Shown: piece after piece, positions 52,302-60,973 of the stretch | Layout of the letters: the number at the start of each line of letters is the position of its first letter | Numbering within the stretch: position 1 is the first letter of the stretch | NCBI GenBank assembly: GCA_035307765.1 | Contig: DATGHU010000015.1 | Coordinates: 1 to 64,000, forward strand | Source of the DNA: a bacterium | GTDB lineage: Bacteria > Sysuimicrobiota > Sysuimicrobiia > Sysuimicrobiales > Segetimicrobiaceae | Direction: 5' to 3' | DNA: 64,000 bases | Notes under the pieces: model-generated | What the model was told of the DNA's origin: nothing | Database searches by the model: none | Seen by the model: the letters and a program-made list of their open reading frames with translations, nothing else | Position numbers and translations under genes: made by a program

Positions 52302-52943
52302 TTACAACCAGAACAGCATGACAAAAAGATAGAGCCACAACCCGGTCAAGAAGTGCCAGTAGAGGGTGGTGACCTCGACCGCGGTTGACCGGAAAGGGGG
52401 GAAGGTCGCCCACGCCCGGGGCAGGATCATTCCAAGCGCCACCAGGCCCACCAGCAGGTGCACCCCGTGCGCCCCCGTGAGCAGGTAGAAGAATGAGCTG
52501 TGCGGATTGCTGGACAGGTAGATTCCCAGGTGCACGAACTGGCGCCACGCCACGAGCTGCCCGGCGAGAAACACGAGGCCCAGCCCCCAGGCCGCCGTGA
52601 TCCCCCGCCGAAAGGCCACCGCGTGCCCCCGCCTCGCCTGCCGCCGCCCCCATTCCAGGGCGGCGCTGCTCGCGAGCAGCACCGCGGTATCCACCCAGAG
52701 GACGCCGGGGAGGGGGAGGGTGGCCCAGGTTTCGTCCTGGTGATGCCCCAGGTAGGTAGTGGTGAACGCCACGAACAGCATGGCGATCGCCGCCAAGGCG
52801 AACGCCATGCCCATCGTCGCCATGCTTGCCGGCGTCGGGCCCCCACCTGACCTGGCGCCGTTGTCGTCGGACCGGCCACCGCCGCCAGGCCGGCCCGGGC
52901 CCCCGACGACCGGTTTGAGCTTTTCGATCAGCTCGGTGGGCAT
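52302..52943 (-). CDS. Second cytochrome c oxidase subunit III paralogue
   Basis: This 213-residue protein has a Gly/Pro-rich N-terminal tail (about 10-40) and five helices with FFYLLTGAHGVHLLVGL and TLYWHFLTGLWLYLF, the subunit III end. It is only distantly similar to the next subunit III gene, so this is not a recent duplication. It begins 6 nt after coxA ends. Two-chain subunit III arrangements occur in some thermophilic-type aa3 or caa3 operons. Confidence 0.88.
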   Translation of the reverse strand: MPTELIEKLKPVVGGPGRPGGGGRSDDNGARSGGGPTPASMATMGMAFALAAIAMLFVAFTTTYLGHHQDETWATLPLPGVLWVDTAVLLASSAALEWGRRQARRGHAVAFRRGITAAWGLGLVFLAGQLVAWRQFVHLGIYLSSNPHSSFFYLLTGAHGVHLLVGLVALGMILPRAWATFPPFRSTAVEVTTLYWHFLTGLWLYLFVMLFWL

Positions 52944-52949
52944 GATCGG

Positions 52950-54704
52950 CTAACTCTCCCCGCCGCCGCCACCGTGACCGCCGGCGTAGGCCGGTGAGGC
53001 GGGCACCGTTTGGGGGATGTAATCCTCCGCCGCGCCGGGCACGCTGTAGTCGTAAGGCCACCGGTGCACCACCGGCGGCTCAGGCCAGTTCCCATGCGGG
53101 GGTGGGGAGTCCGCGGTCCATTCCAGTGTGTTCGCCTCCCATGGGTTGCGTTCGGCCTTCGGGCCCCGCAAGATTGTCGCAAAGAAGTTGTAGATGAAAA
53201 TCAGCTGCGCCGCCCCCAGCCCGAACGCGCAGATCGAGATAAAGACATCGAGCGGCTGCACCTGACTCAGGAACGGATAGAAATTCGGGGTGTAGAGCCG
53301 CCGGCTCATCCCATTGGTGCCGAGGAAGTGCATCGGGAAAAAGGTCCCGTAGATGCCGAGGAAGGTGAGCACGAAGTGGATCTTTCCCAGCCGCTCGTTC
53401 ATCATCCGCCCGAACATCTTGGGAAACCAATAGTAGGTCCCGGCGAAGATGGCGAACAGCGCCGCGGCCGCCATGACGAAGTGGAAGTGCGCGACCACGA
53501 AGTACGTGTCGTGGAAGTAGAGATCCACAGGCGAGGCGGCGAGGAAGATCCCGCTCAGCCCACCCGTGACAAACAGCGAGACGAAGGCGACGGCGAAGAG
53601 GAGCGCGGTGGTGAACCGGGTCCGCCCCTGCCAGAGCGTCGTCAGCCAGTTGAAGGTCTTGATCGCGGAGGGGATGGCGATGATCATCGTCGAGATCGTA
53701 AACGTCGCCCCCAGGATCGGGTTCATCCCGCTGACGAACATATGGTGTCCCCAGACGAGGAAACTGAGGAACCCGATCGCGGCGAGGGAGAGGATCATCG
53801 CTTTGTAGCCGAAGATCGGCTTGCGCGAAAACGTCGAGATGACGTCCGAGACAATCCCCATCGGGGTGAGGATCAGGATGTACACCTCGGGGTGCCCGAA
53901 GAACCAAAAGAGGTGTTGCCAGAGCAGCGGTTCGCCGCCGCTGTGATGCACCAGCGTGCCGCCGATCAAGAGGTTGGCCGGCACGAAGAAGCTCGTCCCC
54001 GCCACGCGGTCCATCAGGAGCATCGTCAGCGCGGCCATGAGGACGGGGAAGGAGAGAAGCGCGAGGATCGCCGTGATGAAGATCCCCCAGATCGTCAGCG
54101 GCAGCCGGCCCATCGACAGGCCGCGCGCGCGCATGTTGATGATGGTGGTCAGGAAATTGAGGGATCCGAACAGGGCCGAGATCATCAGGATGAGGATGGC
54201 CACCAGCCACAGCGTCTGGCCGAGCCCGGAGGCCGGCGACGCCTGCGGAACCGCCGAGAGCGGCGCGTACGAGGTCCACCCGTTGCCGGCGGGTCCCCCG
54301 GGGACGAAGAAGGAGGCGAGCAGGACGAGCACCGAGGGCACAAAGGTCCAGAACGACATCATGTTGAGGACCGGGAACGCCATGTCGGGGGCCCCGATCA
54401 TCAGGGGGATGAGGAAGTTGCCGAAGGCCCCGGTGAGGATCGACGTCAGAAAGAAGAAGATCATCACCGTGCCGTGCATCGTCGCCGCCTGAAGGTAGGT
54501 CTCCGGATCCAGGATCCCCCGGTCCGGCCACCCGAGGTGCGCCCGCATCAGCATCGCGAGCGCCCCGCCAACCATGGCCATGAACAGCGTGACGAAATAG
54601 TACTGCTTGCCGATCATCTTATGATCCAAACTGAATACATAATGGCGGATGAAGCCTTCCCGGTGATGGGTGACGTGCGCGTCGTGTGCGAGTGCGGTCT
54701 CCAC
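52950..54704 (-). CDS. coxA: Cytochrome c oxidase subunit I (aa3-type)
   Basis: The 584-residue catalytic subunit reduces O2 and pumps protons. Visible ligands are MHGTVMIFFF (low-spin heme His), FGHPEVYILILTP (CuB His and the crosslinked Tyr), WGHHMF (two CuB His) and HDTYFVVAHFHFVM (both heme His). The His-Pro-Glu-Val-Tyr sequence places it in A-type heme-copper oxidases. GTG 54704 follows AAGGAG; the frame extends far upstream into coxB but without similarity. The C-terminal 60 residues form a Gly/Pro-rich tail. Confidence 0.96.
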   Translation of the reverse strand: METALAHDAHVTHHREGFIRHYVFSLDHKMIGKQYYFVTLFMAMVGGALAMLMRAHLGWPDRGILDPETYLQAATMHGTVMIFFFLTSILTGAFGNFLIPLMIGAPDMAFPVLNMMSFWTFVPSVLVLLASFFVPGGPAGNGWTSYAPLSAVPQASPASGLGQTLWLVAILILMISALFGSLNFLTTIINMRARGLSMGRLPLTIWGIFITAILALLSFPVLMAALTMLLMDRVAGTSFFVPANLLIGGTLVHHSGGEPLLWQHLFWFFGHPEVYILILTPMGIVSDVISTFSRKPIFGYKAMILSLAAIGFLSFLVWGHHMFVSGMNPILGATFTISTMIIAIPSAIKTFNWLTTLWQGRTRFTTALLFAVAFVSLFVTGGLSGIFLAASPVDLYFHDTYFVVAHFHFVMAAAALFAIFAGTYYWFPKMFGRMMNERLGKIHFVLTFLGIYGTFFPMHFLGTNGMSRRLYTPNFYPFLSQVQPLDVFISICAFGLGAAQLIFIYNFFATILRGPKAERNPWEANTLEWTADSPPPHGNWPEPPVVHRWPYDYSVPGAAEDYIPQTVPASPAYAGGHGGGGGES

Positions 54705-54733
54705 GGATGCTCTCCTTGATCGAGGATCCTCGC

Positions 54734-55561
54734 TCAATGCGCTGCCTGCTGCTGGAGCCATTGGTCGAAGGCGTCCTGGGACTGGACGGTGACGTTTCCC
54801 CGCATCGTGTAGTGGCCGACCCCGCACAGCTGGGCGCACGCGATCTGGTAGCTCCCCGGCTTGTCGGGCGTGAACCAGATGTCGACCGTCCGGCCCGGCA
54901 CAGCGTCCTGTTTTACCCGGAAGTTCGGGAGGAAGAAGCTGTGGATCACATCGATCGATCGGATGCGGACCTCGACCGGGCGATCGACCACCAGGTGCAG
55001 TTCGTTGGTGACGACCAGGTTGGTCTTGGTGGCCGGGTCGTTGGGATCCAGCCCCAGCGGGTTGCTCTGCGAGACGAGGGTGGGATCGGTGCGCGCGAGC
55101 TTCCCATCCGGCCCGGGGTAACGGATGTACCAGAAGAACTGCCGGCCCGTCACCTCCACGACTTGGGCGTTCGCCGGGGGCGCGCTGTAAAGCCGCGACC
55201 AGGTGAACACCCCCAGGATCCCCAGGAAAATGAAAGCGGCGCCGGGGACCAGCGTCCAGGTCAGCTCGGCGCCCAGGTGCTCGTGCCAGTGCGCGGCACG
55301 CTCCTTGCCGCGGGCCGTGTAGCGCATTAGGGCGACCGCGAGAAAGATGTGGGGCGCCACGAACCCGATGGCCGTCGCCACGAGAATGGCGTAGAAGTAC
55401 TCGTCGATCACCCGTCCCTGGACCGACGCGAGAGGCTGGAGCCACCAGTGATACCTGGCCACGATGAAGGAGACGACGCCGGCGACCAGGATGAACAGGA
55501 AAAGGATCCCGGCCCAAAACCCCGCGCGTCGTTCGTCGCGGACACCGCTCTGCGGCTGCAT
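54734..55561 (-). CDS. coxB: Cytochrome c oxidase subunit II
   Basis: This 275-residue protein has two N-terminal helices (about 14-35 and 57-80) and a cupredoxin CuA domain with IDVIHSFFLPNF and CAQLCGVGHYTM (two Cys, His, Met). The usual Glu in CAELCG is Gln here, tolerated because its backbone carbonyl binds copper. There is no C-terminal heme c domain, so an external donor (a cytochrome or the nearby cupredoxin) is needed. The ATG follows GAGAGGAC. It is first in the coxB-A-C-C-D order. Confidence 0.95.
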   Translation of the reverse strand: MQPQSGVRDERRAGFWAGILFLFILVAGVVSFIVARYHWWLQPLASVQGRVIDEYFYAILVATAIGFVAPHIFLAVALMRYTARGKERAAHWHEHLGAELTWTLVPGAAFIFLGILGVFTWSRLYSAPPANAQVVEVTGRQFFWYIRYPGPDGKLARTDPTLVSQSNPLGLDPNDPATKTNLVVTNELHLVVDRPVEVRIRSIDVIHSFFLPNFRVKQDAVPGRTVDIWFTPDKPGSYQIACAQLCGVGHYTMRGNVTVQSQDAFDQWLQQQAAH

Positions 55562-55661
55562 CGATTGTCCTCTCTACCGCGTGGTCGAGGATCGAGGTGC
55601 TGCCTAGATCATGCCCCGCCGATCACTGCGCATTAATTCGTCCCAAGCGCCGCGTAACCCT

Positions 55662-55689
55662 CCCCTCCCGACGCGCGGTCGGGGAGGGG
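55662..55689. terminator. Stem-loop between the cupredoxin and cox genes
   Basis: CCCCTCCCGAC and GTCGGGGAGGGG form an 11-bp stem with one bulged G and a 5-nt loop. No U-run follows on either strand, so it may only modulate read-through from the cupredoxin gene into coxB. Confidence 0.5.
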
Positions 55690-55728
55690 AAGGGCGGGCT
55701 CACCCGCCTCGCGCACGGGAACGCGCGG

Positions 55729-56232
55729 CTATTTGTTGACGGTCATGCTCGGCTTGGCCGTCGCTGAGGGGGAAACTTGGAAGATGCCCCACATGCCGAG
55801 TAGCGCGTGCCCGGGAAAGCCGCAGATGAACTGGTACTTTCCCGCCTTGCTGGCGGTGAACTGGAGGGTGGCGGTCTGCCCCTTGGTGATCCCCACCTGC
55901 GGGTTGCTGGTCACCGCACCCGGGAACTCGGGCGTCGGCAGGGCCTGCGCCGGTAGCGTATCCGAGTACCGGATCACCTCTAGGCTGTGCGGCAGGCTGC
56001 CCTTGTTCGACAGGGTCAGCTTCACGGTCGCCCCCAGAGGCACCGTGATCACCAGGTGCCCTTTGTCGGTTCCGTTGAAGTTCAACTCACCGTTCGCAGC
56101 GGTTTGCGCGGCGACGATGGAGAACTCCGCGGGGCCGCTGCCGGCGGCTTCTCCGCCGGTTTGAGGCAGGCCCAGAAGAACCAGGGCCCCGATCCCCCCC
56201 CAGACAGCGGCAAATTGGTAGATCCGTTTCAT
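55729..56232 (-). CDS. Exported type-1 copper cupredoxin (sulfocyanin/nitrosocyanin-like)
   Basis: This 167-residue protein has a signal peptide (about 1-30) and a single cupredoxin domain. Four type-1 copper ligands are visible: His82 (LPHSLEV), Cys137, His142 and Met147 in CGFPGHALLGMWG. The long loop before the first His and the CxxxxHxxxxM spacing are like sulfocyanins. Upstream of coxB on the same strand, it is a plausible electron donor to the oxidase; this role is inferred from position. Confidence 0.87.
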   Translation of the reverse strand: MKRIYQFAAVWGGIGALVLLGLPQTGGEAAGSGPAEFSIVAAQTAANGELNFNGTDKGHLVITVPLGATVKLTLSNKGSLPHSLEVIRYSDTLPAQALPTPEFPGAVTSNPQVGITKGQTATLQFTASKAGKYQFICGFPGHALLGMWGIFQVSPSATAKPSMTVNK

Positions 56233-56267
56233 ACCACCCTCCTCTTGGCGCGTTTTGGCACGCAGAT

Positions 56268-56296
56268 ATTATAGGAAGGTCAGGGATATCCCGCAA
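56268..56296 (-). promoter_or_regulatory. Promoter of the cupredoxin gene
   Basis: On the minus strand TTGCGG (56291-56296), a 17-bp spacer and TATAAT (56268-56273) are seen, about 36 bp before the start codon. Confidence 0.65.
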
Positions 56297-56602
56297 CCTC
56301 GCAGGTCCATCGCGGCTGCTTGCGCCGTCTCCATCGTAACGAGCAGAGGCCGCTGTGAGTTCTTTCTATGCGTCGCAGCCGTCTGGCGGGAGAGAATGGC
56401 GGCTTTCCCCCCAACCGCGCCGCGAACGTTCGTTCGAATCTAGTGATCCCACCGAGTCGAACTCTTTGGGCCGGGAAGGCGGTGATCAAAATCTCTTTTC
56501 GTGTATGTGTATACACTTAGAGGAAATGTTCCCCCGGCAGGGGAACCTTACGCCAAGCTGCACGTATGTCATCTTTAATATCGGTTCGTTGAGGAGGCGC
56601 CT
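56297..56602 (+). promoter_or_regulatory. Intergenic region before livK with palindromic candidate operators
   Basis: No gene is seen in these 306 bases. A perfect 10-bp palindrome GTGTATACAC (56507-56516) and a 7-bp inverted repeat GTTCCCC / GGGGAAC (56528-56546) lie 60-95 bp upstream of the livK start. A TTTAAT at 56574-56579 could be a -10, but no -35 fits. This is probably the control region of the LIV operon, with regulator unknown. Confidence 0.4.
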
Positions 56603-57865
56603 ATGAGAGTCCGGAAGTCCCCACAGTTCGGTAGGCTTCTAGGGATGGCGGTGTGCCTCGGCCTTGTCGTGACCCTGGTCACGTTTGGCGGGCTGCCGAA
56701 AGGCTTGGCGCAGTCGAAAACCGTTATGGTCGGCATCACCCTGCCGCTGACCGGTGCGGACGCCGAAGACGCCGAGCTGATCAAGGACGGCGCGATGTTG
56801 GCGATCGAAGAAGCGAACGCCAAGGGCGGCGTCGGCGGGTACAAGATCGAGGCCGTCGTGCTCGACGACGGCACGGCGACCGCCGGACAGTACGATCCGG
56901 CGCAGGCCGCCACCAACACCAAGAAGCTGCTGGCCACCGGGGGCGTCGTGGCCAACGTCGGGCCGCAGATGAGCGGTGAGGGGAAGGCGATGTCGCCGAT
57001 CCTGAGCGAAGGCGACATGGCGACGATTACTCCCAGCTCGACGAACCCCGATATCACGGATCCGAAGTTCGCCTCCCAGTTCCGCCCCAGCGGGAAGGCG
57101 GTGTACTTCCGCACCGTGACCACCGATCGGTATCAGGGTCCGAACATGGCGAACTACTTTGCCGAGACCCTGCACGTGAAGACGATTTACGTGCTTGATG
57201 ATTCCGGCGCTTACGGCGTCGGCATCGCCAACTCGTTCCAGCAGCGGGCCCAAGAGAAGGGCATCAAGATCCTGGGGCGGGACCAGCTGAACCCCAAGGA
57301 AGCCGACTACACGACGATCCTGACGAAGATCAAGGGGCTCAACCCCGACGCGGTCTACTACGGCGGCGTCGAGCAGGCCGGGTCGAAGTTCGCCAAGCAG
57401 GCCTACGATGTGATCCCCAAGGTGATCAAGGGCGGCGGCGACGGGGTGTACAGCGCGAACCTGCTCTCCGGCGCGGGGTTCCCCGCGTCCGATGGATGGT
57501 ACGCGACGATCGCGGGACCGCACCTCACAGAAGACCCTGAGGTCCAGCCGTGGGTGGCCCGGTTTGCGAAGCGCTGGGGGAAGAACCCCGGCGATTACTC
57601 GATCACGGCCTATGATGCGGCGCTCGTGGTCCTGGACGCGATCGGGCGGGTGGCGAAGAGCGGGAAGGTTCCCGATCGGCACAACGTGCGCGACGCCATC
57701 CAGGCGACGAGTCTCAAGACCATGCAAGGGACGATCTCGTTCGACCAGAACGGGGATATCAAGAGCAGGATCGTCAGCGTCTTCCAGGTCACGCACAACA
57801 CCAAATTCCCGGACAACGACATCCTGCACCAGTACAAGTATATCGGTCCGGCACCGCAGAACTAG
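56603..57865 (+). CDS. livK: Branched-chain amino acid-type ABC transporter substrate-binding protein
   Basis: This 420-residue periplasmic binding protein has a Sec signal peptide (about 1-36, ending LAQ) and the type I periplasmic-binding fold with VGITLPLTGADAEDAE and IATITPSSTNPDI-like segments, here MATITPSSTNPDI. The ATG follows GAGGAGG. The family binds Leu/Ile/Val but also aromatic acids, amides and urea, so the ligand is open. A strong hairpin separates it from the permease genes. Confidence 0.9.
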   Translation: MRVRKSPQFGRLLGMAVCLGLVVTLVTFGGLPKGLAQSKTVMVGITLPLTGADAEDAELIKDGAMLAIEEANAKGGVGGYKIEAVVLDDGTATAGQYDPAQAATNTKKLLATGGVVANVGPQMSGEGKAMSPILSEGDMATITPSSTNPDITDPKFASQFRPSGKAVYFRTVTTDRYQGPNMANYFAETLHVKTIYVLDDSGAYGVGIANSFQQRAQEKGIKILGRDQLNPKEADYTTILTKIKGLNPDAVYYGGVEQAGSKFAKQAYDVIPKVIKGGGDGVYSANLLSGAGFPASDGWYATIAGPHLTEDPEVQPWVARFAKRWGKNPGDYSITAYDAALVVLDAIGRVAKSGKVPDRHNVRDAIQATSLKTMQGTISFDQNGDIKSRIVSVFQVTHNTKFPDNDILHQYKYIGPAPQN

Positions 57866-57883
57866 CGGGTAAGGCTCACCTAT

Positions 57884-57939
57884 GTGGAGCGGGTCGCCCC
57901 CTCACAGGTCTCCCGGTCAGGGGCACCGACCCGCTCCAC
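57884..57939 (+). terminator. Strong stem-loop between livK and livH
   Basis: A perfect 13-bp inverted repeat (GTGGAGCGGGTCG / CGACCCGCTCCAC) encloses a loop with its own CCCCT/AGGGG stem, followed by TTGCTTT. It is likely a partial terminator or mRNA-stabilising structure that leaves more binding protein than permease. Confidence 0.75.
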
Positions 57940-57973
57940 TTGCTTTGGGGCCCGCCCCCGAGGGCGGCGACGG

Positions 57974-58903
57974 ATGACCTTCCGGGACATTTTGTTGCAG
58001 CAGGTCATCAACGGCCTGAGCCTGGGGGCGATGTACTCGCTCCTCGCGCTCGGGTTCACGATGGTCTACGGCATCATCGAGTTGATCAACTTCGCCCACT
58101 TCAATATCTTCATGCTGGGTTCGTTCATTGCGTTGTTTGTTCTGCAATTCATCGGCCTTTCCGGTCAGACGCGCGCCCTCAGCGGCATCCCGCTCGTCGC
58201 CGCGCTCTCGCTGGCGTTTGGGAGCGCGATGCTCGTGTCGGGGCTGGTCGGTGTCCTCGTCGAGCGCACGGCGCTGCGCCCGATGCGGAACGTTCCCGGG
58301 ACGGCGGCGATGATCACCACGATCGGCGTCTCCTACATCATCTACAACGTCGTGTTGCTGACGGTGGGGGCGCAGACCATGAACTATCCCAATCCGCTGC
58401 CGGCGGTGAGCTGGCACATCGGGCAGGCCACCCTGCGGCTGCGGGAGGTCCTGCTCTGGGTGGTGTCGCTCGTCCTGATGGGCGCGTTGCACCTCTTTGT
58501 CAAGCGGACGAAGATGGGCAAGGCGATGCGGGCGACGGCGCAAGATCAGGAAGCCGCCCGGATGATGGGGGTCGAGGTCGACCGGATCGTGATGTTGACC
58601 TTCTTCATCGGGTCGGCCTTGGCCGGTGCGGCGGGGTTGATCTTCGGCCTCTACTACAATTTTACGAGCTTCCTGATCGGGTACTCGGCAGGCCTCCGGG
58701 CGTTTACGGCGGCGGTGCTGGGCGGGATCGGAAACATCGTGGGGGCGATGATCGGCGGGCTGATCATCGGGCTGATCGAGTCGGTGGGGGGGCAGCTGCT
58801 TCAGGTGCGATGGACGGACGTGATCATCTTCTCCATCCTGATCATCGTGCTCGTCCTTCGTCCGACGGGGCTGCTCGGGCTTTCCACTCCTCAGAAATCG
58901 TGA
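57974..58903 (+). CDS. livH: Branched-chain amino acid-type ABC permease LivH
   Basis: This 309-residue permease has about eight helices. GLSLGAMYSLLALGFTMVYGIIELINFAH is the N-terminal LivH signature, and AQDQEAARMMGVEVDRI the loop contacting the ATPase. ATG 57974 follows CGAGGGCGG; upstream codons lie inside the hairpin and are rejected. It pairs with the LivM part of the next gene. Confidence 0.93.
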   Translation: MTFRDILLQQVINGLSLGAMYSLLALGFTMVYGIIELINFAHFNIFMLGSFIALFVLQFIGLSGQTRALSGIPLVAALSLAFGSAMLVSGLVGVLVERTALRPMRNVPGTAAMITTIGVSYIIYNVVLLTVGAQTMNYPNPLPAVSWHIGQATLRLREVLLWVVSLVLMGALHLFVKRTKMGKAMRATAQDQEAARMMGVEVDRIVMLTFFIGSALAGAAGLIFGLYYNFTSFLIGYSAGLRAFTAAVLGGIGNIVGAMIGGLIIGLIESVGGQLLQVRWTDVIIFSILIIVLVLRPTGLLGLSTPQKS

Positions 58904-58912
58904 GAACGACGC

Positions 58913-60973
58913 GTGGCTGACGTTTCCCCTGCACCGGCCGCCGAGCCCGAGGCCCTTACCTCCCCGCGGGGCCGGAGCATCGGCGACGTGTTCGGTGCAT
59001 CCACCCGCTGGATTCCCGCGCCGCTGAAACGGCGCCTCGGCATGGGCGTCCTGCTTGCCGGGGCCCTGCTCTTCCCGGTGATCGTCCGGAACGGCGGCGA
59101 CATCGATGCGGCGGCCAACGCGACCGCCTTTGCCATCCTGGCGCTCGGCCTCAATATCGTGGTGGGGTTCGCCGGCCTGCTCGACCTCGGCTACGCCGCC
59201 TTCTTCGCCATCGGCGCGTACATCTACGGGATCGTCGCCTCCGGTCAGGTGTCGCCGCACTGGGCTGCCTTCTGGGAGCCGCTGCAGTGGCTGGGTCTCG
59301 TCAGCCGGTTCCACATCGAAGGCGTGCCGGACGTCGTGCAGCTCCATTTTTCGTTCTGGCTGATGCTCCCCGGCGCGGCGCTGGTGGCGGCGTTTTTCGG
59401 CGTGCTGTTCGGCGCCCCGACGCTGAGGTTGAAGGGCGACTATCTGGCGATCGTCACGCTGGGGTTTGGGGAGATCGTCCCCATCGTGGTGCGCAACACC
59501 CCCGTCCTCACCAACGGGGCCGCGGGCCTGAATGGGGTCATCCCGCCGAGGATCCTCGGTTTCAAGTTTGGGGTGGACTCGCTCCCGTACTACTATCTCG
59601 GGGTCATCGTGATCGCCCTGCTCATCTTCATCAGCTACCGGCTGAAGGATTCCCGCATCGGCCGGGCCTGGATGGCGATCCGGGAGGACGAGATCGCCGC
59701 CGGGGCGATGGGGGTCAACCGCACCCGGCTGAAGCTCCTGGCGTTTGCCATCGGGGCCTCGTTCGCCGGGGCGACCGGGACGATGTACGTGGCCAAGCTG
59801 CAGACCGCGACCCCCGACATGTTCATGTTCCCCGTCTCGGTGATGGTGCTGGTGATGATCGTGCTCGGCGGGATGGGCAGCGTGGCGGGGGTCGTGGTGG
59901 GAGCCCTGCTGTTGCAGCTCCTCCAGTCCTGGTTCCTGCAGGATCTCACCCAGGGGGTGCACGCGCTGGGCCGCTTCGTCCAGAGCCCCTGGTTGCAGAC
60001 CCTCGATCTGGTCCAGTCGATCGAGCTCATCTTCGGCATCATCCTCGTGTTCATGATGCTGTACCGCCGCCAGGGGTTGATCCCAGCCTCTCGGCCGGCC
60101 GCGGCCCTGTCCCTCACCGAGCAGGCGGCGATGCCGTCGCGCGGCGGGACGGTGACCCTCAGCCGGATCGAGAGAGTGGAATTGCCGGCCGGAACCCCGA
60201 TGCTCGAGACCCAAGGGCTGACGAAGCGGTTCGGGGGGATTACCGCGGTGAAGGGGGTCGACTTGAAGATCCAGCCCCATACCGTGGTCGGCCTGATCGG
60301 CCCCAACGGTTCCGGGAAGACCACCTTTTTCAATCTGATCACCGGCTTGGACACCCCCGACAGTGGGCGGGTGCTCTTCATGGGGCGGGAGATCACGGGC
60401 TTCCCCCCGCACGCCATCGTGGAGCGGGGCATCGCCCGAACGTTCCAGACGCTCCGTCTGTTCGCCAACATGACCGTGCTGGACAACGTGCTCGTGGGGA
60501 TGCACGTCCGGACGCGCGCCACCGCCCTGGGCGCGGTGGTGCGCCCGCCGTCGGTACGGGCCGAAGAAGTCGCCTCGCGGGCGTGGGCGATGGAGGTCCT
60601 GGGCATTTTCGGCAACCGCTTGATCCCACGGGTGAATCACACGGCGGGCAGCCTCTCGTACGCGAACCGGCGCCGCCTGGAGATCGCCCGGGCGGTTGCC
60701 ACCCGGCCCAAACTCCTCCTGCTCGACGAGCCGACCGCCGGCATGAACCCCGCGGAGACCCTCGAGCTCGCCGATCAGATCCGAAGCCTGCGGGATCTGG
60801 GGATCACGGTGCTCCTGATCGAGCACAAGCTCAACGTGGTCAACACCATCGCCGACAGCGTGACCGTGCTGGACTACGGCGAAAAGATCGCGGAAGGTCG
60901 GGCGGAGGAGGTTCAGCGCAACGACGATGTCATCCGGGCCTACCTCGGACGGACGGCCGCTGCTCGAGTTTAA
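58913..60973 (+). CDS. livMG: LivM-LivG fusion: permease plus ATP-binding protein
   Basis: This 686-residue protein joins two transporter subunits. Residues about 40-390 form a LivM-type permease (ALGLNIVVGFAGLLDLGYAAFFAIGAY). After a linker (about 395-425), residues about 430-686 form a LivG-type ATPase with Walker A GPNGSGKTT (about 463-471), signature LSYANRRRLEIARA and Walker B LLLLDEPTAG. The signature reads SYAN where LSGGQ/LSYGQ is usual. No stop or frameshift separates the halves, so the fusion is genuine. GTG 58913 follows GAGAACGACGC. livF overlaps its end by 47 nt. Confidence 0.95.
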   Translation: MADVSPAPAAEPEALTSPRGRSIGDVFGASTRWIPAPLKRRLGMGVLLAGALLFPVIVRNGGDIDAAANATAFAILALGLNIVVGFAGLLDLGYAAFFAIGAYIYGIVASGQVSPHWAAFWEPLQWLGLVSRFHIEGVPDVVQLHFSFWLMLPGAALVAAFFGVLFGAPTLRLKGDYLAIVTLGFGEIVPIVVRNTPVLTNGAAGLNGVIPPRILGFKFGVDSLPYYYLGVIVIALLIFISYRLKDSRIGRAWMAIREDEIAAGAMGVNRTRLKLLAFAIGASFAGATGTMYVAKLQTATPDMFMFPVSVMVLVMIVLGGMGSVAGVVVGALLLQLLQSWFLQDLTQGVHALGRFVQSPWLQTLDLVQSIELIFGIILVFMMLYRRQGLIPASRPAAALSLTEQAAMPSRGGTVTLSRIERVELPAGTPMLETQGLTKRFGGITAVKGVDLKIQPHTVVGLIGPNGSGKTTFFNLITGLDTPDSGRVLFMGREITGFPPHAIVERGIARTFQTLRLFANMTVLDNVLVGMHVRTRATALGAVVRPPSVRAEEVASRAWAMEVLGIFGNRLIPRVNHTAGSLSYANRRRLEIARAVATRPKLLLLDEPTAGMNPAETLELADQIRSLRDLGITVLLIEHKLNVVNTIADSVTVLDYGEKIAEGRAEEVQRNDDVIRAYLGRTAAARV

